Of a DNA stretch of 64,000 bases, positions 25,769 to 34,569 are shown one piece after another. Below the pieces are notes generated by a model. That model saw only the letters and a program-made list of their open reading frames with translations, was not told where the DNA came from and ran no database searches. Positions within the stretch are counted from its first letter, which is position 1; every line of letters begins with the position of its first letter. The stretch covers positions 1-64,000 of the forward strand of contig JBDWAL010000059.1 of NCBI GenBank assembly GCA_039978895.1. Direction: 5' to 3'. A program made the position numbers and the translations under genes. The stretch is from Aliishimia sp039978895. Lineage in GTDB: Bacteria; Pseudomonadota; Alphaproteobacteria; Rhodobacterales; Rhodobacteraceae.

Positions 25769-26511
25769 AATCCGTTCTCATCACCGCTGGAGCATCAGGT
25801 ATCGGCCGCGCGATGGGGGATGCGTTTGATGCTGCTGGCTACTCCGTTTGGGTGACGGATGTAGATCAAACAGCATTGGATGCATGTCCTGGCTCCTGGC
25901 AGACACATCTGGTTGATGCCACCGACGAGGTGGGAATGGCGGGTGTCATCGCGCAGATGGGGCAAATCGATGTGCTGTGCGCGAATGCCGGGATTGCTGG
26001 GCCAACGGCGTTGATCGAAGACGTGACGCTAGAAGATTGGCGTTTGTGTATGTCCGTCAATCTGGAAGGCGCGTTTTTGGCAATCAAGCATACCGCACCT
26101 TTGATGAAAGCCGCCGGACGCGGGTCGATCAACGTGACCTCGTCGACGGCTGGGCAGTATGGGTACCCGAACCGCGCCCCCTACGGCGCAGCCAAATGGG
26201 CGATGATCGGTCTCATGAAGACAACTGCAATGGAATTGGGCCCCTTTGGTGTGCGGGCCAATGCGATCTGTCCGGGGGCTGTGGAAGGGCCAAGAATGGA
26301 GGGTGTTTTGGAACGCGAAGCAACCGCCAAAGGCATGACACGCGACGAGGTCTATGAAGGGTACGCAGCTGGCACCTCCTTGAAGTCATTCGTAAGCGCA
26401 CAAGACATCGCGAACATGGCGGTTTTTCTATCCTCTGACGGGGCTCAACTCGTATCGGGGCAAGTGATTGCAGTGGATGGTCACACCGTTAACCCTGACC
26501 CGCAAATCTGA
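25765..26511 (+). CDS. SDR-family dehydrogenase of the carnitine operon
   Basis: 248 residues. A short-chain dehydrogenase: cofactor loop ITAGASGIGRAMG at the N-terminus, CANAGIAG, a catalytic serine in INVTSSTAGQYG and the YGAAK tyrosine-lysine pair. The length and overall sequence resemble 3-hydroxybutyrate dehydrogenases. In this setting it could reduce or oxidise the acetoacetate formed by the BKACE step, or act on D-carnitine; neither is shown by the sequence. Last gene of the operon. Confidence 0.8.
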   Translation: MKSVLITAGASGIGRAMGDAFDAAGYSVWVTDVDQTALDACPGSWQTHLVDATDEVGMAGVIAQMGQIDVLCANAGIAGPTALIEDVTLEDWRLCMSVNLEGAFLAIKHTAPLMKAAGRGSINVTSSTAGQYGYPNRAPYGAAKWAMIGLMKTTAMELGPFGVRANAICPGAVEGPRMEGVLEREATAKGMTRDEVYEGYAAGTSLKSFVSAQDIANMAVFLSSDGAQLVSGQVIAVDGHTVNPDPQI

Positions 26512-26636
26512 TGTTTGCGTAAATCTGCACGGCGACGCTAGTTGGCTTTATATGGGCGGCAACCAGAGTTGGATTTTGCGGTCGCACCCACTCGGAGTGC
26601 ACAGTATAAGCGTGTGAGCCAGAAGGAGTCGCTGCC

Positions 26637-27425
26637 ATGACCGGAGAACTGTCCCCTATCGATAAGGCGAAATTTGTCGCCGCAAAACGGGCCACAGAAT
26701 ACGTGGAATCAGGGATGCGTGTTGGTCTAGGAACGGGCTCAACAGCGGCGTGGTTGGTGCGATGTCTGGGTGAAATGGTGCGCGATGACGGCCTGAAGAT
26801 CAAAGGTGTTCCGACCTCTACTCGTACTGCGCATTTGGCGCGGGAGGTGGGGATCGACGTGATCTCATTGGATGAGGCTAAGTGGCTTGATGTGACCATT
26901 GACGGGGCGGACGAATTTGACAGTGATCTCAATCTGATAAAAGGCGGTGGCGGGGCCTTGTTGCAAGAAAAGATCGTGGCCACAGCATCCGATCGCATGG
27001 TTGTCATCGCGGATGTGGGCAAAGAGGTCGAGCATCTCGGGGCGTTTCCATTGCCCATCGAAGTGATCCCTTTTGGCTGGCAGACCACGCAAGCGTTGGT
27101 GGAAGAAACACTTGTGTCAATGGATGTACTTGGGCGCAATTCGACCCTTCGGATGAACGGGGAAGTGCCGTTTATCACCGATGAAGGGAACCATATTTTG
27201 GATTTGCACCTCAACCGGGTTGGCAACGCGCGTCAGTTGGCTTTGGTTCTGAACCAAATGCCCGGTGTGGTCGAAAACGGTCTGTTCATTGATATCTGCG
27301 ACAGCATTGTCGTTGGTTATGGCGACGGGACTGTGGAGGTGCGTGACATCAACGAGGGCACGATCCACACAGAAAAATTGGACTTTGTTGAAAACGATAA
27401 CCTGTTTGCAGACCTCAGCGAGTAA
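26637..27425 (+). CDS. rpiA: Ribose-5-phosphate isomerase A
   Basis: 262 residues. It interconverts ribose-5-phosphate and ribulose-5-phosphate. The phosphate-binding loop GLGTGSTAAW, the catalytic DGADEFDSDLNLIKGGGGA stretch with its lysine, and a C-terminal GTVEVRDI strand are all present. A good AAGGAG ribosome binding site stands about 9 bases before the ATG. It lies ahead of gor on the same strand with a 114-base gap; both support NADPH/redox metabolism, though co-transcription is uncertain. The approximately 30 C-terminal residues beyond the core are longer than in E. coli RpiA. Confidence 0.95.
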   Translation: MTGELSPIDKAKFVAAKRATEYVESGMRVGLGTGSTAAWLVRCLGEMVRDDGLKIKGVPTSTRTAHLAREVGIDVISLDEAKWLDVTIDGADEFDSDLNLIKGGGGALLQEKIVATASDRMVVIADVGKEVEHLGAFPLPIEVIPFGWQTTQALVEETLVSMDVLGRNSTLRMNGEVPFITDEGNHILDLHLNRVGNARQLALVLNQMPGVVENGLFIDICDSIVVGYGDGTVEVRDINEGTIHTEKLDFVENDNLFADLSE

Positions 27426-27539
27426 CGCGAACTTCACGGCGTCGTGTAGGGCTGAAGCAAGCGAATTGTGCGATCCAACCCCACATGACGATTTTGGACA
27501 AAACCCGAAACGGGCGAAAACACGTAAGGACCCCCTAAT

Positions 27540-28916
27540 ATGAGCGATTTTGACTACGACCTGTTTGTGATCGGTGGCGGTTCTGGTGGCGTGCGAGCGG
27601 CCCGTGTGGCGGCTGGTGATACAGGTGCGAAAGTTGGTCTTGCCGAAGAAGATCGCTACGGCGGAACGTGCGTCATTCGTGGCTGTGTGCCCAAAAAGTT
27701 GATGGTGTTCGCCTCAGAATATGGACAAATGCCAGAATTGGCGCGCAGCTATGGATGGGATATTCAAGACGGCAATTTCGACTGGCAAGCCTTCAAGGTC
27801 AAATTGAATGCAGAACTGGACCGATTGGAAGGCATCTATCGCAACTTGCTGAAAAACTCAGGCGTTGAATCCTTTGATGCCCGTGCCACCTTGAAGGATG
27901 CACACACCGTATCTTTGTCAGACGGGCGCGAAGTCACCGCCAAACACATCCTGATCGCAAGTGGTGGGCGACCAGTTCGCCCTGAAATTCCGGGCGCCGA
28001 GCTGGGGATCGTGTCAGACGACATCTTCCACATTCCTGAGATGCCCAAGTCGATCCTGATCGTGGGCGGGGGGTATATTGCCTCTGAATTTGCGGGAATT
28101 ATGCAAGGTCTTGGTGTGACGGTCACTCAGTTCTATCGCGGCGAACAGATCCTGCGTGGATTTGACAATGAAGCGCGCGACATCATTGCGACGGGCATGA
28201 AAGAGCGCGGGATCGACCTGCAAGTCGGCACCAACGTGTCTAAGATGGAAGCGGCGGACGCAAGCGCGCCGACGGGGCCCGTGCGGGTCATAGACACCAA
28301 CGGCAATGAAGCCGTTTATGACACGGTGTTGTTTGCGACCGGACGCGCACCAAATTCGAACGATATGGGGCTGGAAAAACTCGGCATCACTTTGGGTCGT
28401 GGCGGTGCCATTGAGGTCAATGAATTTAGCCAAACCGGTGTGCCCTCTGTCTATGCCATCGGCGATGTGACGGATCGGGTCAATCTGACACCTGTTGCGA
28501 TCCGCGAAGGCATGGCATTTGTAGAGACCGTTTTCAAAGGCAACCCGACGGCTGTGGATCACGATCTAATCCCCAGCGCGGTTTTCACCCAGCCGGAATT
28601 TGGCACCGTTGGTCTAAGCGAAGAAGATGCGCGTGAACAAGAAGCTATCGAAGTTTATGCAACATCGTTCCGTCCCATGCAGACCTCCTTTGCGGGGGAG
28701 CCAGACAAAGTGATGATGAAACTGGTGGTGTCACAGGCAACGCGCAAGGTCTTGGGCTGCCATATTGTCGCGCCAAATGCAGGCGAGATGATCCAATTAG
28801 CAGGGATCGCCGTAAAAATGGGCGCGACCAAAGAAGATTTTGACCGTACAGTGGCGGTGCATCCGACCATGAGCGAAGAAATTGTTACAATGAAATCTCC
28901 GGTGCGGAGTTCTTGA
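27540..28916 (+). CDS. gor: Glutathione-disulfide reductase
   Basis: 458 residues. NADPH-dependent reduction of glutathione disulfide. The FAD site is IGGGSGGVRAARVA at the N-terminus, the redox disulfide is in GGTCVIRGCVPKK, the NADPH site is ILIVGGGYIASEFAG (about 175-190), the second FAD motif is SVYAIGDVTDR and the C-terminal catalytic histidine is in VHPTMSEEI. AAGGA precedes the ATG by nine bases. Confidence 0.95.
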   Translation: MSDFDYDLFVIGGGSGGVRAARVAAGDTGAKVGLAEEDRYGGTCVIRGCVPKKLMVFASEYGQMPELARSYGWDIQDGNFDWQAFKVKLNAELDRLEGIYRNLLKNSGVESFDARATLKDAHTVSLSDGREVTAKHILIASGGRPVRPEIPGAELGIVSDDIFHIPEMPKSILIVGGGYIASEFAGIMQGLGVTVTQFYRGEQILRGFDNEARDIIATGMKERGIDLQVGTNVSKMEAADASAPTGPVRVIDTNGNEAVYDTVLFATGRAPNSNDMGLEKLGITLGRGGAIEVNEFSQTGVPSVYAIGDVTDRVNLTPVAIREGMAFVETVFKGNPTAVDHDLIPSAVFTQPEFGTVGLSEEDAREQEAIEVYATSFRPMQTSFAGEPDKVMMKLVVSQATRKVLGCHIVAPNAGEMIQLAGIAVKMGATKEDFDRTVAVHPTMSEEIVTMKSPVRSS

Positions 28917-28989
28917 AATCACGACCAAAACGCACAGGTTACACGACAAGAGCCGCATGGCGCGGCAGAGACAAAGGGAATAACCACTT

Positions 28990-30237
28990 ATGACAGGCAA
29001 CAGCGGCGGCCCTTGGGGCGGCGGAGGCAATTCAGGCGGCGGTGGTGATCGCGGCAAGAATGGCGGTGGGAACAACGGAGGCGACGACGACAAGGGTGGT
29101 GGACGTCGTCCAAACGGTGGCGGTGGTCCAGACGGCCCACAAATTCCCGAGATCGATGAGCTTGTCAAAAAAGGCCAAGAACAACTGCGTGTCCTAATGG
29201 GCGGTCGCAGTGACAATGGCGGTCGCAATGGCGGCGGCGGTGATGGCGGCGGGTTTGGTGGTGGCGGCCCAATGCTGACCAAAGGCACGGTAGGTTTAGG
29301 CATTGTCGCTGCCTTGTTCCTTTGGGGCATGGCCAGCTTCTATACCGTTCGCCCTGAACAACAGTCCGTAGAACTCCTGCTTGGGAAGTATTCTGCTTTG
29401 GGGACAGAAGGCCTGAATTTTGCGCCTTGGCCGCTGGTAACCGCAGAAGTCATCAACGTGACGACAAACAACACGGAAGAAATCGGTGTGTCTGGTCGTT
29501 CTGGCAATGACGGTTTGATGCTGACCACCGACGAGAACATTGTCGATATTGACTTCCAAGTGGTTTGGAACATCAAAAATGCACGTGACTATCTGTTTGC
29601 GCTGCGCGATCCAGAAAGCACGATCCGGTTCATTTCTGAATCTGTCATGCGTGAAGCCATCGCACAATCCGAGCTTGCTCCGATCCTCAACCGCGACCGT
29701 GGTGTGATCGAAACTCGGGTGCAAGAAGAAGTGCAGCGCATGCTGGACGAGCAAGAAACCGGGATCAACGTATTACGTGTGAACGTGAACAAGGTTGACC
29801 CCCCCAGTCAGCAAGTGACCTTGACCGATGCAGAAGGGCGTCAACAGACAGTGTCAGTTGTGGATGCTTTCCGCGACGTACAAGCCGCCGAACAGGAACG
29901 TGACCAGCTAGAACGTCGTGCGGACGCCTATGCCAACCAACGTCTTGCGGAAGCCCGTGGTGAATCCGCGCGTCTTCTCGAGGCTGCGGAAGGGTATCGC
30001 GCACGCGTTGTGAATGATGCTGTCGGTGAAGCAAGCCGCTTCTTGGCCGTTTTGGCAGAGTATCAAGCAGCACCGGACGTGACACGTAAGCGTCTCTATC
30101 TAGAAACGATGGAGAAGGTCTTCGGCGATGTTGACAAGATCATTCTGGAACAAGGTCTTGGTGGTGAAGGTGGAAACGGCGTTGTGCCCTATCTGCCGCT
30201 CAACGAATTACGTCGCTCCAGCGGAGGGAACAACTAA
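28990..30237 (+). CDS. hflK: HflK membrane protease modulator
   Basis: 415 residues. HflK, together with HflC, forms a large cage of stomatin/prohibitin-type proteins around the FtsH protease in the inner membrane and limits its access to substrates. The first ~95 residues are very glycine-rich, then one membrane helix (GLGIVAALFLWGMASFYTV) and a band-7 domain (VRPEQQSVELLLGKY onwards), ending in long charged helices. Its last base overlaps the first base of hflC (ATG at 30237), so the two are coupled. Confidence 0.93.
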   Translation: MTGNSGGPWGGGGNSGGGGDRGKNGGGNNGGDDDKGGGRRPNGGGGPDGPQIPEIDELVKKGQEQLRVLMGGRSDNGGRNGGGGDGGGFGGGGPMLTKGTVGLGIVAALFLWGMASFYTVRPEQQSVELLLGKYSALGTEGLNFAPWPLVTAEVINVTTNNTEEIGVSGRSGNDGLMLTTDENIVDIDFQVVWNIKNARDYLFALRDPESTIRFISESVMREAIAQSELAPILNRDRGVIETRVQEEVQRMLDEQETGINVLRVNVNKVDPPSQQVTLTDAEGRQQTVSVVDAFRDVQAAEQERDQLERRADAYANQRLAEARGESARLLEAAEGYRARVVNDAVGEASRFLAVLAEYQAAPDVTRKRLYLETMEKVFGDVDKIILEQGLGGEGGNGVVPYLPLNELRRSSGGNN

Positions 30238-31121
30238 TGCGCTATATAATTCCTGCCGGCATAATTGTTGCCGCTGCCGTGATACTGTCCTCGATCTTTA
30301 TCGTGGACGAACGTGAAAAAGCTCTTGTGCTGCGTTTTGGTCAAATCAAGCAGATTGTGAACGAGCCGGGTCTTGGTTTCAAAGTCCCGCTTATCGACGA
30401 AGTTGTGACCTATGAAGACCGTGTTTTGTCACTTGAAACCAACGTCATCGAAGTCACGCCTGCGGATGATCGGCGTTTGCTGGTTGACGCATTTGTGCTG
30501 TGGCGCATCGAAGACGTGGTTCAATTCCGCCAAGCTGTATCTGTTGGTGGCCTGCGTGAAGCAGACAACCAGCTGCGCGGCATTATCAACTCGCAAATCC
30601 GGGCTGTTTTGGGCTCTGATGGTGTGACATCCAACACCATTCTGTCACCTGAGCGGGCGGCTTTGATGGAACGCATCCGCGTTCAGGCTGATGCGCGTGC
30701 GCAAGCACTTGGTGTATCCGTTGATGATGTGCGTTTGCGCCAAACCAACTTACCTGAGCAGAACTTTGCAGCCACCTTGGCGCGGATGATTGCTGAACGG
30801 GAACGTGAAGCGACGGACGAACGTGCGCGTGGTCGTGAGGCTGCACAAAGAGTGCAGGCGCAAGCAGACCGGACCTACGAAGAGCTTTTGTCGGAATCTC
30901 GTCGGGATTCACGTATCATCGAGGGTGAAGCAGATGCTGAGCGGAACAAGATTTTCGCGGAAGCTTATGGCCAAGATCAGGACTTCTTCGCGTTCTATCG
31001 GTCTTTGTCTGCGTATGAAATCTCCTTGCAGGGCAAGAACTCAACCATGGTTTTGTCTCCAGACAGTGAATTCTTCAACTATCTGAGATCAGACCAAGGG
31101 GCTGCAGCAGGCGGGCAATAA
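30237..31121 (+). CDS. hflC: HflC membrane protease modulator
   Basis: 294 residues. The partner of HflK in the FtsH-modulating complex. An N-terminal membrane helix (IIPAGIIVAAAVILSSIFIV), the band-7 domain (DEREKALVLRFGQIK, about 22 on) and C-terminal helices with FAFYRSLSAYEISL near residue 250 are present. It shares single-base overlaps with hflK upstream and the DUF2065 gene downstream, so hflK-hflC-DUF2065 is one operon, as is common in alphaproteobacteria. Confidence 0.93.
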   Translation: MRYIIPAGIIVAAAVILSSIFIVDEREKALVLRFGQIKQIVNEPGLGFKVPLIDEVVTYEDRVLSLETNVIEVTPADDRRLLVDAFVLWRIEDVVQFRQAVSVGGLREADNQLRGIINSQIRAVLGSDGVTSNTILSPERAALMERIRVQADARAQALGVSVDDVRLRQTNLPEQNFAATLARMIAEREREATDERARGREAAQRVQAQADRTYEELLSESRRDSRIIEGEADAERNKIFAEAYGQDQDFFAFYRSLSAYEISLQGKNSTMVLSPDSEFFNYLRSDQGAAAGGQ

Positions 31122-31315
31122 TGAGCTTTGTTCTTCTGGCCCTTGGGTTAGTTTTGATTGTGGAGGGGCTGGTGTACACACTGGCCCCTTCGCTTTTGGA
31201 GCGGTTGTTAGAAGCCATCCGCGACTTGCCTGAGGGGGCCTTGCGTCAAATTGGCGGGCTTGCTCTTGTCACCGGATTGATGCTGGTCTGGGGGGCGTTT
31301 CAACTGGGATTGTAA
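31121..31315 (+). CDS. DUF2065 small membrane protein
   Basis: 64 residues with two membrane helices (SFVLLALGLVLIVEGLVYTL and LALVTGLMLVWGAFQLGL) joined by a loop with RLLEAIRDLPEGALRQIGG. This is the DUF2065 family, usually found right after hflC. Its role is unknown, but the position suggests a link to the HflKC-FtsH complex. Confidence 0.88.
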   Translation: MSFVLLALGLVLIVEGLVYTLAPSLLERLLEAIRDLPEGALRQIGGLALVTGLMLVWGAFQLGL

Positions 31316-31389
31316 AATTGTGACGTGGTTTTCTGTCCTTCCGTGTTCACGTGGAGTTGAAACTGCGCGATCTTAACCCATCTTTAATG

Positions 31390-31424
31390 TTGCAATGGTG
31401 CAACCCTACATGCACCCTAGTGCA
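31390..31424. promoter_or_regulatory. Two tandem palindromes before degP
   Basis: TTGCA-ATGG-TGCAA at 31390-31403 and TGCAC-CCTA-GTGCA at 31411-31424 are two palindromes with related arms, spaced 21 bases start to start, which is two helical turns. They sit about 46-80 bases before the degP start, between the DUF2065 gene and degP. This looks like a pair of binding sites for a dimeric regulator. The regulator is not identified. Confidence 0.45.
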
Positions 31425-31469
31425 ACTGGTGGCTTAGCCGCCCGACATTAAGAATTCAGGAGTTCCCGA

Positions 31470-32969
31470 ATGAAGCCTCAGGCGATTTCGATATCCATTC
31501 ACAAAACGCAAATCCAACGTACACGGCTGCTATGGCTTGGCTTCCTTGCCACTCTGATGGTGCTCGCACAGGTCATGGTCGCAAATGCGCGCCCAGAAAG
31601 CCTTGCGCCGCTGGCCGATCAAATCAGCCCTTCGGTGGTCAACATCACCACCTCAACTGTCGTGGAAGGCCGAACCGGACCGCAGGGAATCGTTCCAGAA
31701 GGCTCTCCGTTTGAAGATTTCTTCCGCGAATTTCAGGACCGTGATGGCGAAGACGGAAATCGCCCACGGCGATCATCTGCTTTGGGATCGGGTTTCGTGA
31801 TCTCAGAAGACGGTTTTGTGGTGACCAACAATCACGTGATTGAAGGTGCCGATGAAATTCGGATCGAATTCTTCCCTGGCGAAGGTCAGCCGTCTGAGCA
31901 GTTGGTTGCCACTGTTGTTGGCACGGACCCAAACACAGACATCGCCTTGCTGAAAGTTGAAGCGGATCAGCCGCTTAAATTTGTGCCCTTTGGGAACAGT
32001 GACACTGCGCGCGTCGGTGACTGGGTTATCGCAATGGGCAATCCGCTGGGCCAAGGTTTCTCGGTGTCTGCAGGTATTGTATCCGCACGCAACCGCGCGC
32101 TGAGCGGCACATATGACGACTATATCCAGACAGATGCGGCTATTAACCGGGGCAACTCGGGGGGGCCATTGTTTAACATGGACGGTGAAGTTGTCGGTGT
32201 GAACACGGCGATCTTGTCACCAAATGGCGGTTCCATCGGCATCGGCTTTTCAATGGCATCCAATGTGGTCACACGCGTCGTAGATCAATTGCAAGAATTC
32301 GGCGAAACCCGTCGTGGCTGGCTGGGTGTGCGTATCCAAGACGTGACGCCAGACATGGTCGAAGCGATCGAGGGGCTTGAAATGGCACGTGGCGCGATGG
32401 TCACAGATGTTCCGGAAGGCCCCGCCAAAGCCGCAGGCATGGAAGCCGGTGACATCATCTTGTCCTTTGCCGGTCAAGACGTGGACGACACACGCGGCCT
32501 TGTGCGCACTGTGGGCAACAGCCCAGTGGGCGAAACTGTGCGCGTTGTTGTTTTGCGCAACGGCAAGACTGAAACGATACGGGTAACACTGGGACGCCGT
32601 GAAGAAGCGGAAGGGGCGGTTCCGGCAGCAGCACCCGCACCAGAGGAAGCTGAAGAGCCTGAGTTGACTGAAATGCTTGGCTTGACGTTAAGCCCGCTGA
32701 CAAACGAATTGCGTGAGCAATTGAGCGTGGATGACAAGATGGTTGGTTTGGTTGTGACAGATGTGGATGAAACCTCGGAGGCCTATGAGAAAGGACTTCG
32801 TGCAGGTGACATCATCACGGAAGCGGGACAGCAAAAGGTCGAGACGGTGGAGGTTCTTGAAGAACGTATTGCGGACGCGAAAAGCGCAGGACGTAAATCT
32901 TTACTGCTCTTGGTGCGGCGCGCGGGTGACCCACGCTTTGTAGCCATTGGCTTGGAAAATGCTGGCTAG
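31470..32969 (+). CDS. degP: Periplasmic serine protease Do/DegP
   Basis: 499 residues. HtrA-family protease/chaperone of the envelope. It starts with a signal or anchor helix (LWLGFLATLMVLAQVMVANA), then the trypsin-like domain with His in TNNHVIEGAD, Asp in DPNTDIALLKV and Ser in INRGNSGGPLF, followed by two PDZ domains (about 275-370 and 395-495). AGGAG precedes the ATG. The neighbourhood with hflKC, another envelope-protease system, is conserved in alphaproteobacteria. A strong terminator follows at 32997. The tandem palindromes upstream suggest its own regulated promoter. Confidence 0.93.
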   Translation: MKPQAISISIHKTQIQRTRLLWLGFLATLMVLAQVMVANARPESLAPLADQISPSVVNITTSTVVEGRTGPQGIVPEGSPFEDFFREFQDRDGEDGNRPRRSSALGSGFVISEDGFVVTNNHVIEGADEIRIEFFPGEGQPSEQLVATVVGTDPNTDIALLKVEADQPLKFVPFGNSDTARVGDWVIAMGNPLGQGFSVSAGIVSARNRALSGTYDDYIQTDAAINRGNSGGPLFNMDGEVVGVNTAILSPNGGSIGIGFSMASNVVTRVVDQLQEFGETRRGWLGVRIQDVTPDMVEAIEGLEMARGAMVTDVPEGPAKAAGMEAGDIILSFAGQDVDDTRGLVRTVGNSPVGETVRVVVLRNGKTETIRVTLGRREEAEGAVPAAAPAPEEAEEPELTEMLGLTLSPLTNELREQLSVDDKMVGLVVTDVDETSEAYEKGLRAGDIITEAGQQKVETVEVLEERIADAKSAGRKSLLLLVRRAGDPRFVAIGLENAG

Positions 32970-32996
32970 GCCACAGGCTTAAAACTGAATAACGCG

Positions 32997-33028
32997 AAAG
33001 GCCGGGCAGCAAACGCCCGGCCTTTTTT
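32997..33028 (+). terminator. Rho-independent terminator after degP
   Basis: The 11-base arms AAAGGCCGGGC (32997-33007) and GCCCGGCCTTT (33015-33025) pair perfectly around a 7-base loop and are followed by further T residues. It ends degP transcription; the opposite strand has only a short T-run, so it is weaker for the converging lipoprotein gene. Confidence 0.9.
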
Positions 33029-33041
33029 GTGCGGAATTGGC

Positions 33042-33584
33042 CTAGCCTGCGTCGGCAACAGGCACGTCGCGGGCAATTGTCCACAAACCCATCTTTTGTG
33101 CCGCCGCCACGGAAAGGATGCCGCTATCAAGCCCTTCTGGGGCCTGAAATTTGCGGATAGCTGCGCGTGTCCGTGGATCCATTAACCCGTTGATAGGGCC
33201 GTGATATAGTTCGCGGACGGTCAATGCGCGCTGGATTGAGGCGACAAATTCAAAGGTCAGATCTGCGGCGCATGGGGTCTGGAACCAATTTTCGCGACGT
33301 GGAACAACGATCTGTTGTCGTGTCTCTGTGCGGTAAATCGGTGCGGCTTGAACTGTACCTGTTGAGGAAATCTGTGCAGGCTGGACAAGGATGTCTTCTG
33401 CTGTGGTCTCGACAACCGCGGGCTCGACGGTCTTGCCCCAACATGTGCCGGGCGCAGCACCGGGGGGCGCTGTGGCATTCAAGTGCAGCAGGTTGGGTTC
33501 TTTTGCGCGGGTGATTGCACTCGGATCGTCACACGCGCTTAGAACCAACACCGCAAAGGCGAGGGACGTGGTAAGGGTTTTCAT
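33042..33584 (-). CDS. Lipoprotein with peptidoglycan-binding domain
   Basis: 180 residues from the ATG at 33582-33584, chosen because it gives a signal peptide ending in the lipobox VLSAC. The mature part has an unstructured stretch and then a C-terminal PG_binding_1-like domain: FVASIQRALTVRELYHGPINGLMDPRTRAAIRKFQ is the two-helix pattern of that family (split here as FVASIQRALTV and GPINGLMDPRTRAAIRKF). It is probably anchored in the outer membrane and touches the cell wall. A longer frame upstream (to 33701) overlaps the DnaE2 fragment. Confidence 0.75.
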   Translation of the reverse strand: MKTLTTSLAFAVLVLSACDDPSAITRAKEPNLLHLNATAPPGAAPGTCWGKTVEPAVVETTAEDILVQPAQISSTGTVQAAPIYRTETRQQIVVPRRENWFQTPCAADLTFEFVASIQRALTVRELYHGPINGLMDPRTRAAIRKFQAPEGLDSGILSVAAAQKMGLWTIARDVPVADAG

Positions 33585-33673
33585 AGCTCTGCTCTGCCTC
33601 TTTGGGCGGGATTTTCCAAAGATATAACGTGGTTTTGCGCATTTGCCTAGGTTGTCGTTGGCAAGGCCGTTTG

Positions 33674-34120
33674 TCAGCGGGCGCTGTCTTTGTGATCCCA
33701 TGTCTCTGTGCGTGACAAAGATGGGATCGCATGGGGGAGGGCTGTATCCTCTGCCTCGGGCGGGCGGACTAGAAAATCGAGCATATGTGATATATCTTCG
33801 ATCTGTTCGGCCAACACATGCGTCACGGAATGGGCGCGTTGCAATTGCCCTGTGACGCGCAACATACGCCCCGCAATCACCGCACGCCGGAATTGTTCAT
33901 AGAGCTTGCGCCAGACGATAATGTTCACTACGCCTGTTTCGTCTTCAAGAGTTAGGAAAATAACGCCTTTGGCGGTTCCGGGGCGCTGACGTAAGATTAC
34001 CAGCCCAGCGACTGTGATGCGCGCATTTTCAGGAGGGCGATCCAATTGCGCAGCAGTAAGCGCCATGGGTGGCGTTGGCCAATTCACGGGACCTTCAGAT
34101 GTTGGGCGATATATCTTCAT
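33674..34120 (-). pseudogene. C-terminal fragment of error-prone DNA polymerase DnaE2
   Basis: 148 residues from a possible ATG at 34118-34120. The whole of it matches the OB-fold end of DnaE2/ImuC: ARITVAGLVILRQRPGTAKG, VIFLTLEDETGVVNIIVW, RMLRVTGQLQRAHSVTHVLA and DISHMLDFL. The preceding ~900 residues of DnaE2 are absent, and the DNA upstream (34121-34244) shows no DnaE2 sequence in any frame I could follow. The usual end of the protein (RDFH) is also replaced by an unrelated tail. It is either a decayed dnaE2 or a captured domain now expressed as a small OB-fold protein. Compare the orphan imuA at 19964-20611. Confidence 0.6.
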
Positions 34121-34244
34121 GAGAACAAAGATAGAACATATGGGTGATCTGGCAAGCACAAAGCAGACAAGTCACAAAAGGGACTGGCAGGAGCCGAACT
34201 GCGAGACTAGATATAGCTCGACACTGATAAGAAGGGGCAGAACA

Positions 34245-34568
34245 ATGGCCAAAATTACGTATATTGAGCATGGCGGCACCGAGCACGTCGTAGATGTTGC
34301 AAATGGGCTAACCGTCATGGAAGGCGCGCGCGACAATAACATTCCGGGTATTGAAGCTGATTGCGGTGGAGCCTGTGCCTGTTCAACCTGTCACGTCTAT
34401 GTCGATGCCGCATGGGTCGAGAAGATTCCCGGCAAGGAAGATATGGAAGAAGATATGCTTGATTTTGCATATCAACCCGATCCGGCCCGCTCCCGGTTGA
34501 CGTGCCAACTGAAGGTCAGCGATGTGTTTGACGGGCTTATTGTACACATGCCAGAAAAGCAGATTTAA
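34245..34568 (+). CDS. [2Fe-2S] ferredoxin, adrenodoxin type
   Basis: 107 residues from the ATG at 34245 behind GAAGGGG. The cluster ligands are C40, C46, C49 in the DCGGACACSTCHVYV motif and C86 in LTCQLKVS; C44 is an extra cysteine. Similar proteins (FdVI/Fdx) pass electrons to P450 enzymes or in iron-sulfur cluster assembly. The following gene begins directly after the stop. Confidence 0.9.
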   Translation: MAKITYIEHGGTEHVVDVANGLTVMEGARDNNIPGIEADCGGACACSTCHVYVDAAWVEKIPGKEDMEEDMLDFAYQPDPARSRLTCQLKVSDVFDGLIVHMPEKQI

Positions 34569-34569
34569 A

